Positions 34,352 to 41,893 of a stretch of DNA of 64,000 nt are shown here, in pieces; position 1 is the first letter of the stretch, and the number at the start of each line of letters is the position of its first letter. The position numbers and the translations under genes are program-made. The notes under the pieces were generated by a model. It saw only the letters and a list, made by a program, of their open reading frames with translations. It ran no database searches and was not told where the DNA came from. This stretch comes from Malaciobacter marinus (lineage in GTDB: Bacteria > Campylobacterota > Campylobacteria > Campylobacterales > Arcobacteraceae), in contig NZ_CP032101.1 of NCBI RefSeq assembly GCF_003544855.1, positions 434,001-498,000 on the forward strand, written 5' to 3'.

Positions 34352-34434
34352 TAAGTAACACAAAGAAGAAAATTATATTTGTGTTACTTACAAAAATTAG
34401 AGTTTATTATAAAAAGAGGAAGATTCCTCTTTTT
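34352..34434 (-). terminator. Two intercistronic hairpins between nrfA and ccsBA
   Basis: Directly after the nrfA stop, AAAAAGAGGAA (34411-34421) pairs with TTCCTCTTTTT (34424-34434), a terminator-like stem ending in T on the minus strand. Further on, TAAGTAACACAAA (34352-34364) pairs perfectly with 34378-34390 around a 13-base loop. They probably let only part of nrfHA transcription enter ccsBA. Confidence 0.65.
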
Positions 34435-34436
34435 AT

Positions 34437-35927
34437 TTAATAAGAAGTTTTATGTTCTACTTCTTTTGTAGATTCTGGGTTGTAAAGACCTTTTTTCTCA
34501 GCCTCTTTTTTCCATTTTGGTACTAAGTTTTTGTTGAATTCTTTTTTATCTTCAACAAGTTTCTTAAATGGAAGACCAATAATTTTTTGAGCATCTTCTT
34601 TTGTTTTATACTCAGGTGCTTTATAATCAGCAGCTCCATGTTTAGCTAATATTTTAGCTAATTTTATTCTAGCTTGTCCAGCTTTATCTATAGCAGTTGC
34701 TAATACTCTTAATGTCTCTTCTGGTGCGTGGAAGAATGCAGGGTGTGAAGCAACAGCATAATCCCATCTCCATTGAGCATGTCTAATATCTTTTAATACA
34801 GGTGCCATCTCTTCTTTAGTAGCTCCAACTTCCCAAGCTTTACCAGCTTCTAAGTGTGCAGCAGAGATTTGAACCATAGCTTTTTTATGAAGTTCATTTT
34901 TTCTTTCTCTTTTTTTATTGATATTAGAAAGTAATTCTTCTTCACTAACTCTATGACAATTCATACAAGTTTTACTCATATTATCTAATGGATTTCCAAT
35001 ATTGTGATCTGTATATTTTATTCCACCTTCTTGAGTATATGGCATGTGACAATCTGCACAAGAAACATTATTTCTTCCATGGGCACCTGTTTTCCACATT
35101 TCATATCCTGGGTGTTGAGCTTTTAACATTGGAGTTTTTGAAATTTTATGTGTCCAATCAGAGAACTCAATTTCATCATAATATTTTTCCATATCATCAA
35201 CTGTAAAACCATTTTTCCATGGTAGTGTAACAACTGCAGCTTTTTTACCACTAGCTGTTTTCTTTTTACTAAAGTAGTACTCTACGTGACATTGAGCACA
35301 AACTAATGTTCTCATATCTTGTTGAGTAGCATCTTTCATTTGTAAAGTACCTTCACTTGCTAATCCTCTATCAAGATACTTTCTATTTACTTGTAACTCC
35401 ATTGTTTTAGGGTTGTGACAATCCATACATCCAATTGGATTTATAACCTCAGAACCATATTTTGCCCATTTGCCTGTAAAGTACTCTTCTTCACCTTGTT
35501 CATCCATCAATCTTGGAACATCTGGTGATTTACAAGTCCAACATGCAGTTGGCATTGGTCCTGTTTTTTCATCAACAGGCGCACCTGTTCTTAGTGTGTT
35601 TCTGTTATCTTCAATTGCATAAAAGTGTCCTCTTGGAGCATTATAGTCTTTTGCAAAACCATATCCAGCCCATAATACTACAAGTTCAGGATACTCTTTT
35701 AACATATCGTGAATATCATCAGAGTTTTTAGTTTGTTTCCAAGAATCAAACTGTCTTGGATAGTATTTTCTAAACTCTTCGTTTTTTGTTTCCCATCTTT
35801 TTTCCACTTGCGGAACACTATTAATCTGTTTTTGTTCATCTTTCTTTTCATTAATTGATGCAACTAAGACAGACATTAGTCCAATTGCTATTAAAGAAAT
35901 AGCAAGAAGAATTTTGTATTTTTTCAT
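34437..35927 (-). CDS. nrfA: Ammonia-forming cytochrome c nitrite reductase
   Basis: 496 residues with an N-terminal signal/anchor (residues 4-24). Five heme sites are visible: CWTCK (129-133), the atypical lysine-ligated catalytic heme, then CMDCH (167), CAQCH (210), CADCH (290) and CMNCH (321). This is the pentaheme NrfA that reduces nitrite to ammonium with six electrons in the periplasm. Catalytic-side features such as the Tyr/Lys/His region around KAQHPGYEMWKTGAHG are present. It lies 12 bp after nrfH, its membrane electron donor. Confidence 0.96.
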   Translation of the reverse strand: MKKYKILLAISLIAIGLMSVLVASINEKKDEQKQINSVPQVEKRWETKNEEFRKYYPRQFDSWKQTKNSDDIHDMLKEYPELVVLWAGYGFAKDYNAPRGHFYAIEDNRNTLRTGAPVDEKTGPMPTACWTCKSPDVPRLMDEQGEEEYFTGKWAKYGSEVINPIGCMDCHNPKTMELQVNRKYLDRGLASEGTLQMKDATQQDMRTLVCAQCHVEYYFSKKKTASGKKAAVVTLPWKNGFTVDDMEKYYDEIEFSDWTHKISKTPMLKAQHPGYEMWKTGAHGRNNVSCADCHMPYTQEGGIKYTDHNIGNPLDNMSKTCMNCHRVSEEELLSNINKKRERKNELHKKAMVQISAAHLEAGKAWEVGATKEEMAPVLKDIRHAQWRWDYAVASHPAFFHAPEETLRVLATAIDKAGQARIKLAKILAKHGAADYKAPEYKTKEDAQKIIGLPFKKLVEDKKEFNKNLVPKWKKEAEKKGLYNPESTKEVEHKTSY

Positions 35928-35939
35928 GACAACTTACCT

Positions 35940-36479
35940 CTATTTCATTTTTTCTTTAACTCCAAGATTATATGGAGTAGATATTAAACTACGAACTTTA
36001 CCATGTGGCACATATTTGTGACACTCCCAACATTTCCGACCAGTTTCTAAACTTCCGTCTTTACCGCTATGATATTTGTCAGCGTTTAGCTTCAATGTTG
36101 CACTTTCACTTGTGTGACATCGAATACAGTTAGCTTGTACACGGCTTGCTCCATCATCACTTATTTGAATATTATTCTCATAAGTGTTTAATGTGAACGC
36201 AACTGAATGATTCCATCCATCTATTGCTTTTGATTTGTATTTAGCTACAACATCACCAACAGGTAAATGGCAATCAACACATTTTGCCACATTTCTATGT
36301 GAACTTCTTTGCCAAGTTGCATAGGCTGAATTCATTGTATGACAATTAATACAGGCCTTTGGATCACTTGATAAATATGACAACATGTTAGATGCATATA
36401 CTGTGTAAACAAAAAGCGAAGCGGCAATGAGAAGACTTAAAACTGTTCCATAAACAACAATTTTTTTGTTCTTTTCCAT
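35940..36479 (-). CDS. nrfH: NrfH tetraheme quinol dehydrogenase subunit
   Basis: 179 residues: one N-terminal membrane helix (7-29) and four CXXCH hemes: CINCH (43-47), CVDCH (67-71), CIRCH (118-122) and CWECH (150-154). The NapC/NirT family member NrfH oxidises menaquinol and passes electrons to NrfA. The ribosome-binding site is TTAAAGGA. It is the first gene of the operon, with a Crp/Fnr-type promoter whose -10 box begins 26 bp upstream of the start codon. Leader length from the predicted start is about 19 nt. Confidence 0.95.
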   Translation of the reverse strand: MEKNKKIVVYGTVLSLLIAASLFVYTVYASNMLSYLSSDPKACINCHTMNSAYATWQRSSHRNVAKCVDCHLPVGDVVAKYKSKAIDGWNHSVAFTLNTYENNIQISDDGASRVQANCIRCHTSESATLKLNADKYHSGKDGSLETGRKCWECHKYVPHGKVRSLISTPYNLGVKEKMK

Positions 36480-36504
36480 CCTAAATCCTTTAAGTTACCC
36501 TGAA

Positions 36505-36546
36505 ATTATAAAATTAATTAAAGGTAAGTATCTTGACTTAAATCAA
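36505..36546 (-). promoter_or_regulatory. Crp/Fnr-type promoter of nrfH
   Basis: The box TTGACTTAAATCAA (36533-36546; arms CTTGA/TCAAG when extended) is centred 32 bp from the centre of TATAAT (minus strand, 36510-36505). This gives -41.5 relative to a start near 36498. The same spacing is found in front of napA and the predicted small RNA. Confidence 0.75.
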
Positions 36547-36547
36547 G

Positions 36548-36795
36548 AAATTATAATTTAAGTGAATATTCATTCAAAAATGATAATTTGATTTTATGTA
36601 TAAATTATTTATATAAAATATGTAGCTTTTGTAAAGTATCTGTGAAATAGTACTTGTAGATGAAAAAATATTAGTTTATCTTATAATAAGCTTGTTGTTT
36701 TAAACTGTAAAAGGTGTATCTGTAAATTTACAAATTTCTTAAATATAAAAATTAAATTTAGCTTTAAAGTAATGAATTTGTTTATAAAAAATAGT
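36548..36795. other. AT-rich intergenic stretch without a gene
   Basis: No convincing reading frame or RNA was seen between the nrf promoter and the small secreted-protein gene. Two short palindromes stand out, TGAATATTCA (36563-36572) and TGTAAATTTACA (36721-36732), neither with a known match. Confidence 0.5.
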
Positions 36796-37185
36796 TTATT
36801 TTACAAAAACTTTAAAATCATATGTCTTATTATCAATCTTTACATTTATATAACCACTTGAAACATTAAAATGTTGATATGTTAAAACTTCACCAATTTT
36901 GATTTTTCTTTTATTATAAATAGATTTTGATTTTTGAAAATAACCCTTTGAATTTCCTATATAAACTTCAGGTTTTGTATGGTAAAACTTTCCAATTACA
37001 ACTATTTTTGTAAAACAAGTACCATTATAATCAGCTTTTGTTTTTCTTGTATGTTGTACATTTTCTCCATTACCATTTTCATCAAAAATTCCAATTGCAT
37101 GGGCATTTTTGATATTTGTTGATGAAGCATAAAGATTTAGAGATAAACAAAGTAAAATTACTTTAAAAAAAATCAACTTTTTCAT
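36796..37185 (-). CDS. Small secreted protein of unknown function
   Basis: 129 residues with a signal peptide (MKKLIFFKVILLCLSLNLYA). The mature part is lysine- and tyrosine-rich, has a single cysteine (NGTCFTKIVVIGKFYHTKPEVYIG) and appears all-beta. I do not recognise the family. It lies 42 bp downstream of the PAS gene at the end of the nap operon on the same strand and could be co-transcribed with it, but nothing links it to nitrate reduction beyond position. Confidence 0.55.
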   Translation of the reverse strand: MKKLIFFKVILLCLSLNLYASSTNIKNAHAIGIFDENGNGENVQHTRKTKADYNGTCFTKIVVIGKFYHTKPEVYIGNSKGYFQKSKSIYNKRKIKIGEVLTYQHFNVSSGYINVKIDNKTYDFKVFVK

Positions 37186-37227
37186 ATGTAATTTTACTAT
37201 ATAAGTGTGAAAATATTGTGTAGTTTT

Positions 37228-37671
37228 TTAAATATATGAAACAACTCTTGTTTTTTCATTGTTTTCTTTTTTTATATTGTCATATAATTTTTGGTATTTT
37301 AATTTATCTTTAAATGATATTGGAGTTCTTATTGATTTGTATTCTACAATTTTACCATCTTTTTTTACAACATTTATTTGAGCATGAACCCAATAAAAAC
37401 CTTTATCTTTTCGTAGGTTTTTTATAACTCCACTCCATGATTGATTTTTTTCTAAGCTACTCCATAACTCTTCAAAAACTTTTTTAGGCATATCAGGATG
37501 TCTTACACAATTATGAGGTTTACCTATAAGTTCATCTACTTCATAACCACTAATTTGTGTAAAAGTATCATTGGCATAAGTGATATTACCTTTTAAATCA
37601 GTTCTTGAAACTATTAATTCATCTTTTGGAACAATTGTTTCTATTAGAAATTCACTTTGCTTATATTGCAT
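37228..37671 (-). CDS. Aer/CetB-like PAS domain protein
   Basis: 147 residues, essentially one PAS domain: SRTDLKGNITYANDTFTQISGYEVDELIGKPHNCVRHPDMPKKVFEELWSSLEKNQSWSGVIKNLRKDKGFYWVHAQINVV. The NxVRHPDMP motif and the W in GFYWVHA are those of the FAD-binding PAS of Aer and of CetB, the energy-taxis sensor of Campylobacter. There is no transmembrane or output domain, so like CetB it would need a partner transducer. The gene starts one base after napD ends, so it is part of the nap operon. Redox sensing tied to nitrate respiration is inferred. Confidence 0.8.
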   Translation of the reverse strand: MQYKQSEFLIETIVPKDELIVSRTDLKGNITYANDTFTQISGYEVDELIGKPHNCVRHPDMPKKVFEELWSSLEKNQSWSGVIKNLRKDKGFYWVHAQINVVKKDGKIVEYKSIRTPISFKDKLKYQKLYDNIKKENNEKTRVVSYI

Positions 37672-37672
37672 C

Positions 37673-38059
37673 TTATTTTCCTACTTTATCAAAATGTTTA
37701 GCAAATCCTTGAACATTCTTCTTTTTTAAATCACCATTATAAACAATATCTTCAGCTTTTATTGTCTCATCATTTAGCATACTTGGAACAACATCAGAAT
37801 TTTCTAAAACTTCCATATGTTCATTTAACTCTTCTTCACTATAAGCCATTTGCATATCTGCACTAATTACATGGGGAATGTTTTCAATCACTCTTAAATT
37901 TTCAAGTTCTTCTTCAACATTTTTACCCTCAATTGTAACAATAATTCTTCCAAGTTCATCATGTATATGATACTCACATACTTCACAATCTTTTAAATTT
38001 TTCACAACTTCATCTAAATATTTTGGTAATGTTTGTACAACAATACTTGAAATGTTCAT
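37673..38059 (-). CDS. napD: NapD chaperone
   Basis: 128 residues. The ferredoxin-like NapD fold is seen in NISSIVVQTLPKYLDEVVKNLKDCEVCEYHIHDELGRIIVTIEGKNVEEELENLRVIENIPHVISADMQMAYSEEE, with the usual VV-x-L-P start. NapD binds the Tat signal of NapA and holds it until the molybdenum cofactor is inserted. The C-terminal ~40 residues extend beyond classical NapD. It sits at the same position (after napL) as in Wolinella succinogenes. Confidence 0.85.
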   Translation of the reverse strand: MNISSIVVQTLPKYLDEVVKNLKDCEVCEYHIHDELGRIIVTIEGKNVEEELENLRVIENIPHVISADMQMAYSEEELNEHMEVLENSDVVPSMLNDETIKAEDIVYNGDLKKKNVQGFAKHFDKVGK

Positions 38060-39034
38060 TTAAAATCCTTTATTTTCTAATTTATAATAGTTTATTTTAC
38101 TATCATCACTTGATACAAATATTTCATTTTCATTTAAAAAAATAATATTTGTAATAATCATTTTACTTCCTGTTAGTTTGTATAAGTCTGCTTTTGTTAA
38201 GGTATTAAATATTGTTACGTTATTGAACTCATCACTTGAAAAGCCTGCTAACTTTGCACTAGGACTTAAAGCACAACTATATATTAAAAAATCTGCTTCT
38301 TTATAATAAGCATTTTTGTTTGTTGCATTATAAACAACACTTCTTCTATCTTGTCCAGCAGTTATTATTTTATTTTTTTTCCAATCTACTTGATAAACAT
38401 TATCTAGGTTTTGATATTTATAATCTTTAATAAATTTACCATTTGAAGTTTGGTATTCATGTAAAACACCACTCTCATCTGCAATAATTATTTTTGATTT
38501 ATCATCATTTAAAGAAAAATCAGAAAATCTTGATTGAGAAGCTTGTCTTTCATAAACTATTTTTTGATCTTTTAAATCATATAAAAAGAGTTGATTACTT
38601 AATAATGAGTAAAGAATTTTGTCTTTAGAAAGAAATATTGCTTTTGCAATAAATTGTCTTTTTTTATCACTGATTATTGTATGTAACTTTTCATTTTTAT
38701 AAATAAAAATATTTCTTCCACCTTTATTTCCTTGTGAAAGTATTAATAGTTTATCATCAATTACATCAACACTATAAATTTTAGCATTAATAGTATCTCC
38801 TATAAAATCTTTTATTTTAGGAATAGTGATTTGTTTGATTTTTTCTTTTGTATTAATATCAAAGATATCAATGGTGCTATTTGTAGTTGCTACATATAAT
38901 TTTTGCTTTTTTATAAGCATATCTGTAACACCACCACTTGTAGTAAAAGAGTTTGTTGATTTTAGTATATTTATATTAGCTTGTAAACTAAGTACTGAAA
39001 AAACTACTAATAATACTATTTTAAAAGTTTTCAT
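38060..39034 (-). CDS. napL: NapL beta-propeller periplasmic protein
   Basis: 324 residues with a signal peptide (MKTFKIVLLVVFSVLSLQA) and repeated beta-propeller blades of WD40-like type (KLYVATTNSTIDIFDINTKEKIKQI; KIIIADESGVLHEYQTSNGKFIKDY; EIFVSSDDSKINYYKLE). NapL is a Campylobacterota-specific accessory protein of the nap operon whose exact role is unsettled. Identification rests on fold and on gene order napF-napL-napD. It abuts napF (0-bp gap) and napD. Confidence 0.82.
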   Translation of the reverse strand: MKTFKIVLLVVFSVLSLQANINILKSTNSFTTSGGVTDMLIKKQKLYVATTNSTIDIFDINTKEKIKQITIPKIKDFIGDTINAKIYSVDVIDDKLLILSQGNKGGRNIFIYKNEKLHTIISDKKRQFIAKAIFLSKDKILYSLLSNQLFLYDLKDQKIVYERQASQSRFSDFSLNDDKSKIIIADESGVLHEYQTSNGKFIKDYKYQNLDNVYQVDWKKNKIITAGQDRRSVVYNATNKNAYYKEADFLIYSCALSPSAKLAGFSSDEFNNVTIFNTLTKADLYKLTGSKMIITNIIFLNENEIFVSSDDSKINYYKLENKGF

Positions 39035-39511
39035 TTATGCTCCTATTTCGATTGCATCAACAGGACAGTACTTAATGCAAAATCCACAAGAAGTACAATT
39101 ATTATTTATTTCAGGTCTAAACATAGCAACAAAATCTATTGCATCATCTAAACAAGGATCTTTACATGAAAAACACATTGTTTGATTCCATGCAAGACAT
39201 TTTAGTATATTTATTGATATATTAACATCAATATTTTTTTTGTTTTCTATATTTAATACTTCTGTTGGACAAGCATTTGCGCACTCATCACAATAAGTAC
39301 AACCACCATTTGAAAAATCAATTATTGGTGTTTTATCTTCATTTATTGATATAATATTTTCTTCACAAGCTAGAACACAAAAGCCCTCACAATTTATACA
39401 CTCTTTTAAAAAAAGATTTTTGTCTTTATAATAAGGAGGTCTTATTATCTGTTTTTCTTCTTCTTTTTTAATTTTTGATTTTATTGAGTTGAAAAATTCT
39501 CTTCTTTTCAT
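39035..39511 (-). CDS. napF: NapF ferredoxin-type protein
   Basis: 158 residues, cytoplasmic. Cysteine clusters that can bind [4Fe-4S] centres: CINCEGFCVLACEEN, CTYCDECANACPTEV, CLAWNQTMCFSCKDPC and CTSCGFCIKYCPVDAIEIG. It starts MKRREFFNSIKSKIKK. NapF is thought to assist maturation of the iron-sulfur centre of NapA. It lies between napB (44-bp gap) and napL. Confidence 0.88.
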   Translation of the reverse strand: MKRREFFNSIKSKIKKEEEKQIIRPPYYKDKNLFLKECINCEGFCVLACEENIISINEDKTPIIDFSNGGCTYCDECANACPTEVLNIENKKNIDVNISINILKCLAWNQTMCFSCKDPCLDDAIDFVAMFRPEINNNCTSCGFCIKYCPVDAIEIGA

Positions 39512-39555
39512 GTTTTACCTTTTAAAATAGAAGAGAATATCTTCTATTTTAATAT

Positions 39556-40161
39556 TTATTTAACACCTTCATTCATAGTGTCAATTAAATTTGATGACTT
39601 ATTTGCATTTTCTGTTTTAAAATCAGCTTTAAAAGTATTATCAACTAATTGTCCATCTGATTGTGGAGCATGACATTGACTACAATTAAATCTTGCACCA
39701 GCTAGACTATTTAACTTTTTATAATCAGCTAATTTTAAATCACTTGTATTTGTATATACTTTACCATCTTTTTCAATTTTACCATCTTTTAGAAGCTTTG
39801 TCACTGGTCTAAAGTCTGTAAAATGTGATTTTGGAATAGGTGTTGCATTCATTGACTCTGCAATTCCAGGAGTATGGCAAGTTGTACAAGCATTATTATT
39901 AATAGTAATTGGTAACATACCCTCTATATCATGAGGAATCATTGGAGGAGCATTCTCAAATGCTCTTTCATATATCATTCCTGCTCCAGCAGGAGAAGTT
40001 GAATACTTTGTTTTATCTGCTATTGTTGATTTTTCTGTATATATGTCAGTTTTTCTTAAACCTAACGACTCTTCACTAACAGTTTTTTGGCTTGTTGCAC
40101 ATCCAGCAGCAAATAATACAGCTGCTGTTGCTATACCTAAAGTTATACTAGTTAACTTCAT
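39556..40161 (-). CDS. napB: NapB diheme cytochrome c, small subunit of nitrate reductase
   Basis: 201 residues. Heme motifs CTTCH (about 97-101) and CSQCH (about 160-164) are in the usual NapB setting (GMIYERAFENAPPMIPHDIEGMLPITINNNACTTCH). It passes electrons to NapA in the periplasm. The N-terminus MKLTSITLGIATAAVLFAAGCATSQ looks like a lipoprotein signal (AAGC), which would tether it to a membrane, whereas NapB is usually soluble. It overlaps napH by 4 bases. Confidence 0.92.
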   Translation of the reverse strand: MKLTSITLGIATAAVLFAAGCATSQKTVSEESLGLRKTDIYTEKSTIADKTKYSTSPAGAGMIYERAFENAPPMIPHDIEGMLPITINNNACTTCHTPGIAESMNATPIPKSHFTDFRPVTKLLKDGKIEKDGKVYTNTSDLKLADYKKLNSLAGARFNCSQCHAPQSDGQLVDNTFKADFKTENANKSSNLIDTMNEGVK

Positions 40162-40976
40162 TTTGTTTCCTTTTTTAAATTTTTTATTGAAAAGTTAAGA
40201 GCATCATCATCACATACTTCTACACATCTTCCACAGTTTGTACATTCTCCTGATGTTACAGGAATTGAATCTTTTGTTACCATAAATAGTACTTGTGATT
40301 CAGGACAAACTTCTTTACATTTCATGCATGCTGTACAGTTTTCATGATTGTGATGAACTCTTATTAAACTAAATCTTCCAATAAGTGAGTAAAAACCCCC
40401 AATTGGACATATATGACCACACCAGCCATTTTTTAATACAAAAAGATCAAATAAAAATATAATTACAATAGCTGCCCAACCAAATCCTAATCCAAATATT
40501 AAACCTCTATGTACCATTGATACAGGAGAAACAAATTCAAATGCTGCATATCCCATAAAAAATGAGAGTATCAAACTTAAAACTAATACATAATATCTTA
40601 TGTTTCTTGTTGCAGGTTGTCTTTTTAAAATTTTATTAAATCCAAATTTTCTTCTAATATAGTTACTTAAATCAGTAATCATATTTACAGGACAAACCCA
40701 AGAACAAAATGCTCTTCCACCAATAAACATATAAAATACAAATATAATAATAGCTCCTATTAAAACATCACTTGCTATTACTGCACCAGCTGTAAACATC
40801 TGAAGTACTGCATAAGGGTCACTTAAAGGAACTGTGTCTAAAAGTTTTGATGAACTAAGGTTTCCCATAAGAAAGTTAAAGCCCCAAATATTAGCTGCGA
40901 TATACAAAAACATAATAGTAATTTGAGTGATTCTTCTTGCTATTAGGAATTTACTTTTTTTGATTAAATTAATCAT
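40158..40976 (-). CDS. napH: NapH quinol dehydrogenase membrane component
   Basis: 272 residues with four to five helices. CSWVCPVNM and CGHICPIGG are the two CX3CP motifs of NapH. C-terminal [4Fe-4S] motifs are CTACMKCKEVCPESQV and CTNCGRCVEVCDDDAL. With NapG it forms the menaquinol dehydrogenase feeding NapB; no NapC-type tetraheme protein is encoded in this cluster, as in Wolinella. It overlaps napG by 8 bases and napB by 4. Confidence 0.94.
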   Translation of the reverse strand: MINLIKKSKFLIARRITQITIMFLYIAANIWGFNFLMGNLSSSKLLDTVPLSDPYAVLQMFTAGAVIASDVLIGAIIIFVFYMFIGGRAFCSWVCPVNMITDLSNYIRRKFGFNKILKRQPATRNIRYYVLVLSLILSFFMGYAAFEFVSPVSMVHRGLIFGLGFGWAAIVIIFLFDLFVLKNGWCGHICPIGGFYSLIGRFSLIRVHHNHENCTACMKCKEVCPESQVLFMVTKDSIPVTSGECTNCGRCVEVCDDDALNFSIKNLKKETK

Positions 40977-41778
40977 CTAAAATCCCTCCTAAGTCATTTA
41001 AAGAGTCAACTGCTTTTCTTTCACTAATTTTTGTCTTAGTAGTTTCGCTTGTTGCTTTTTCTAATCTTTTTTCATCATTTTTATCCCAGCCTTTGATATA
41101 ATAATCTCCAGCTTTCCCTTTTGCAACCTCATTTGGCAATACAAAAATTGCTGCTTTTTGAGTAACACATGCTTTCTCACATAAACCACAACCTGTGCAT
41201 ACATCTGCATGAACAACTGGTTTTAAAAAAGCGTGTTTCCCTGTTCTTTCATTTTTAGTATATTCAATAGTAATTGCTTCACCTAAAAGTGGACATGCTC
41301 TATAACATGCATCACATTGAATACCCCAAAAAGCTATACAACTGTTATCATCAATTACAGCAACACCCATAGAAGCTTTATTTATATCAAGCTTATTTTT
41401 TGTTGTTACTAGTTTCTCATTTAATGCATCTGTTGGACATACAGGTACACATGGTATATCAGGACACATATAACATGGAATATCTCTAGGAATAAAATAT
41501 GGTGTTCCTAAAGGCATGTTATCTCCTGGTTTTGCTAATTGTAATGTATCATAAGGACATGCTTCAACACACATCCCACACTTAATACATGTTTTAAGAA
41601 AATCATTTTCATCAAGTGCTCCTGGGGGTCTTAATAAAAGTGATGATGCTGTTACTTCATCTACATATGCACTCCATACTAAACCTCCAAGTGCTGTAAG
41701 CCCTAAGGCTCTAGCACCATTTAAAAAAAACTCTCTTCTATTCATCTTTTGATCTTTTCTTGGAATGTTATTGCTCAA
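40969..41778 (-). CDS. napG: NapG ferredoxin-type electron transfer protein
   Basis: 269 residues from a TTG at 41778 with GGGAG about eight bases upstream; the ATG at residue 12 lacks such a site but begins the Tat signal (NRREFFLNGARALGLTALGG). Four [4Fe-4S] motifs: CIKCGMCVEACPYDTL, CYMCPDIPCVPVCPTDAL, CIAFWGIQCDACYRACPLLG and CTGCGLCEKACVTQKAAI. Exported by Tat, it docks on NapH. It follows napA after a 115-bp gap in which no promoter or hairpin stands out. Confidence 0.93.
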   Translation of the reverse strand: MSNNIPRKDQKMNRREFFLNGARALGLTALGGLVWSAYVDEVTASSLLLRPPGALDENDFLKTCIKCGMCVEACPYDTLQLAKPGDNMPLGTPYFIPRDIPCYMCPDIPCVPVCPTDALNEKLVTTKNKLDINKASMGVAVIDDNSCIAFWGIQCDACYRACPLLGEAITIEYTKNERTGKHAFLKPVVHADVCTGCGLCEKACVTQKAAIFVLPNEVAKGKAGDYYIKGWDKNDEKRLEKATSETTKTKISERKAVDSLNDLGGILDD

Positions 41779-41893
41779 GACAATACTCCCTTTTTTGAAT
41801 TGATAATATTAATTGATAATGAACTTCCATGACACAAGTAAAGATTGCTCATTAGATCTGCATTTTCTATCATTATCAACTCAATTTTAATAA

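Noticed and set aside
36721-36732. TGTAAATTTACA palindrome as an operator
   Set aside because: It is short and AT-rich, occurs once, and is not at a recognisable promoter position. Expected by chance in such DNA.
41779-41893. TTGATAAT repeats between napA and napG as a second Crp/Fnr promoter
   Set aside because: The halves are direct, not inverted, and no TTGA-N6-TCAA palindrome or spaced -10 box is present.
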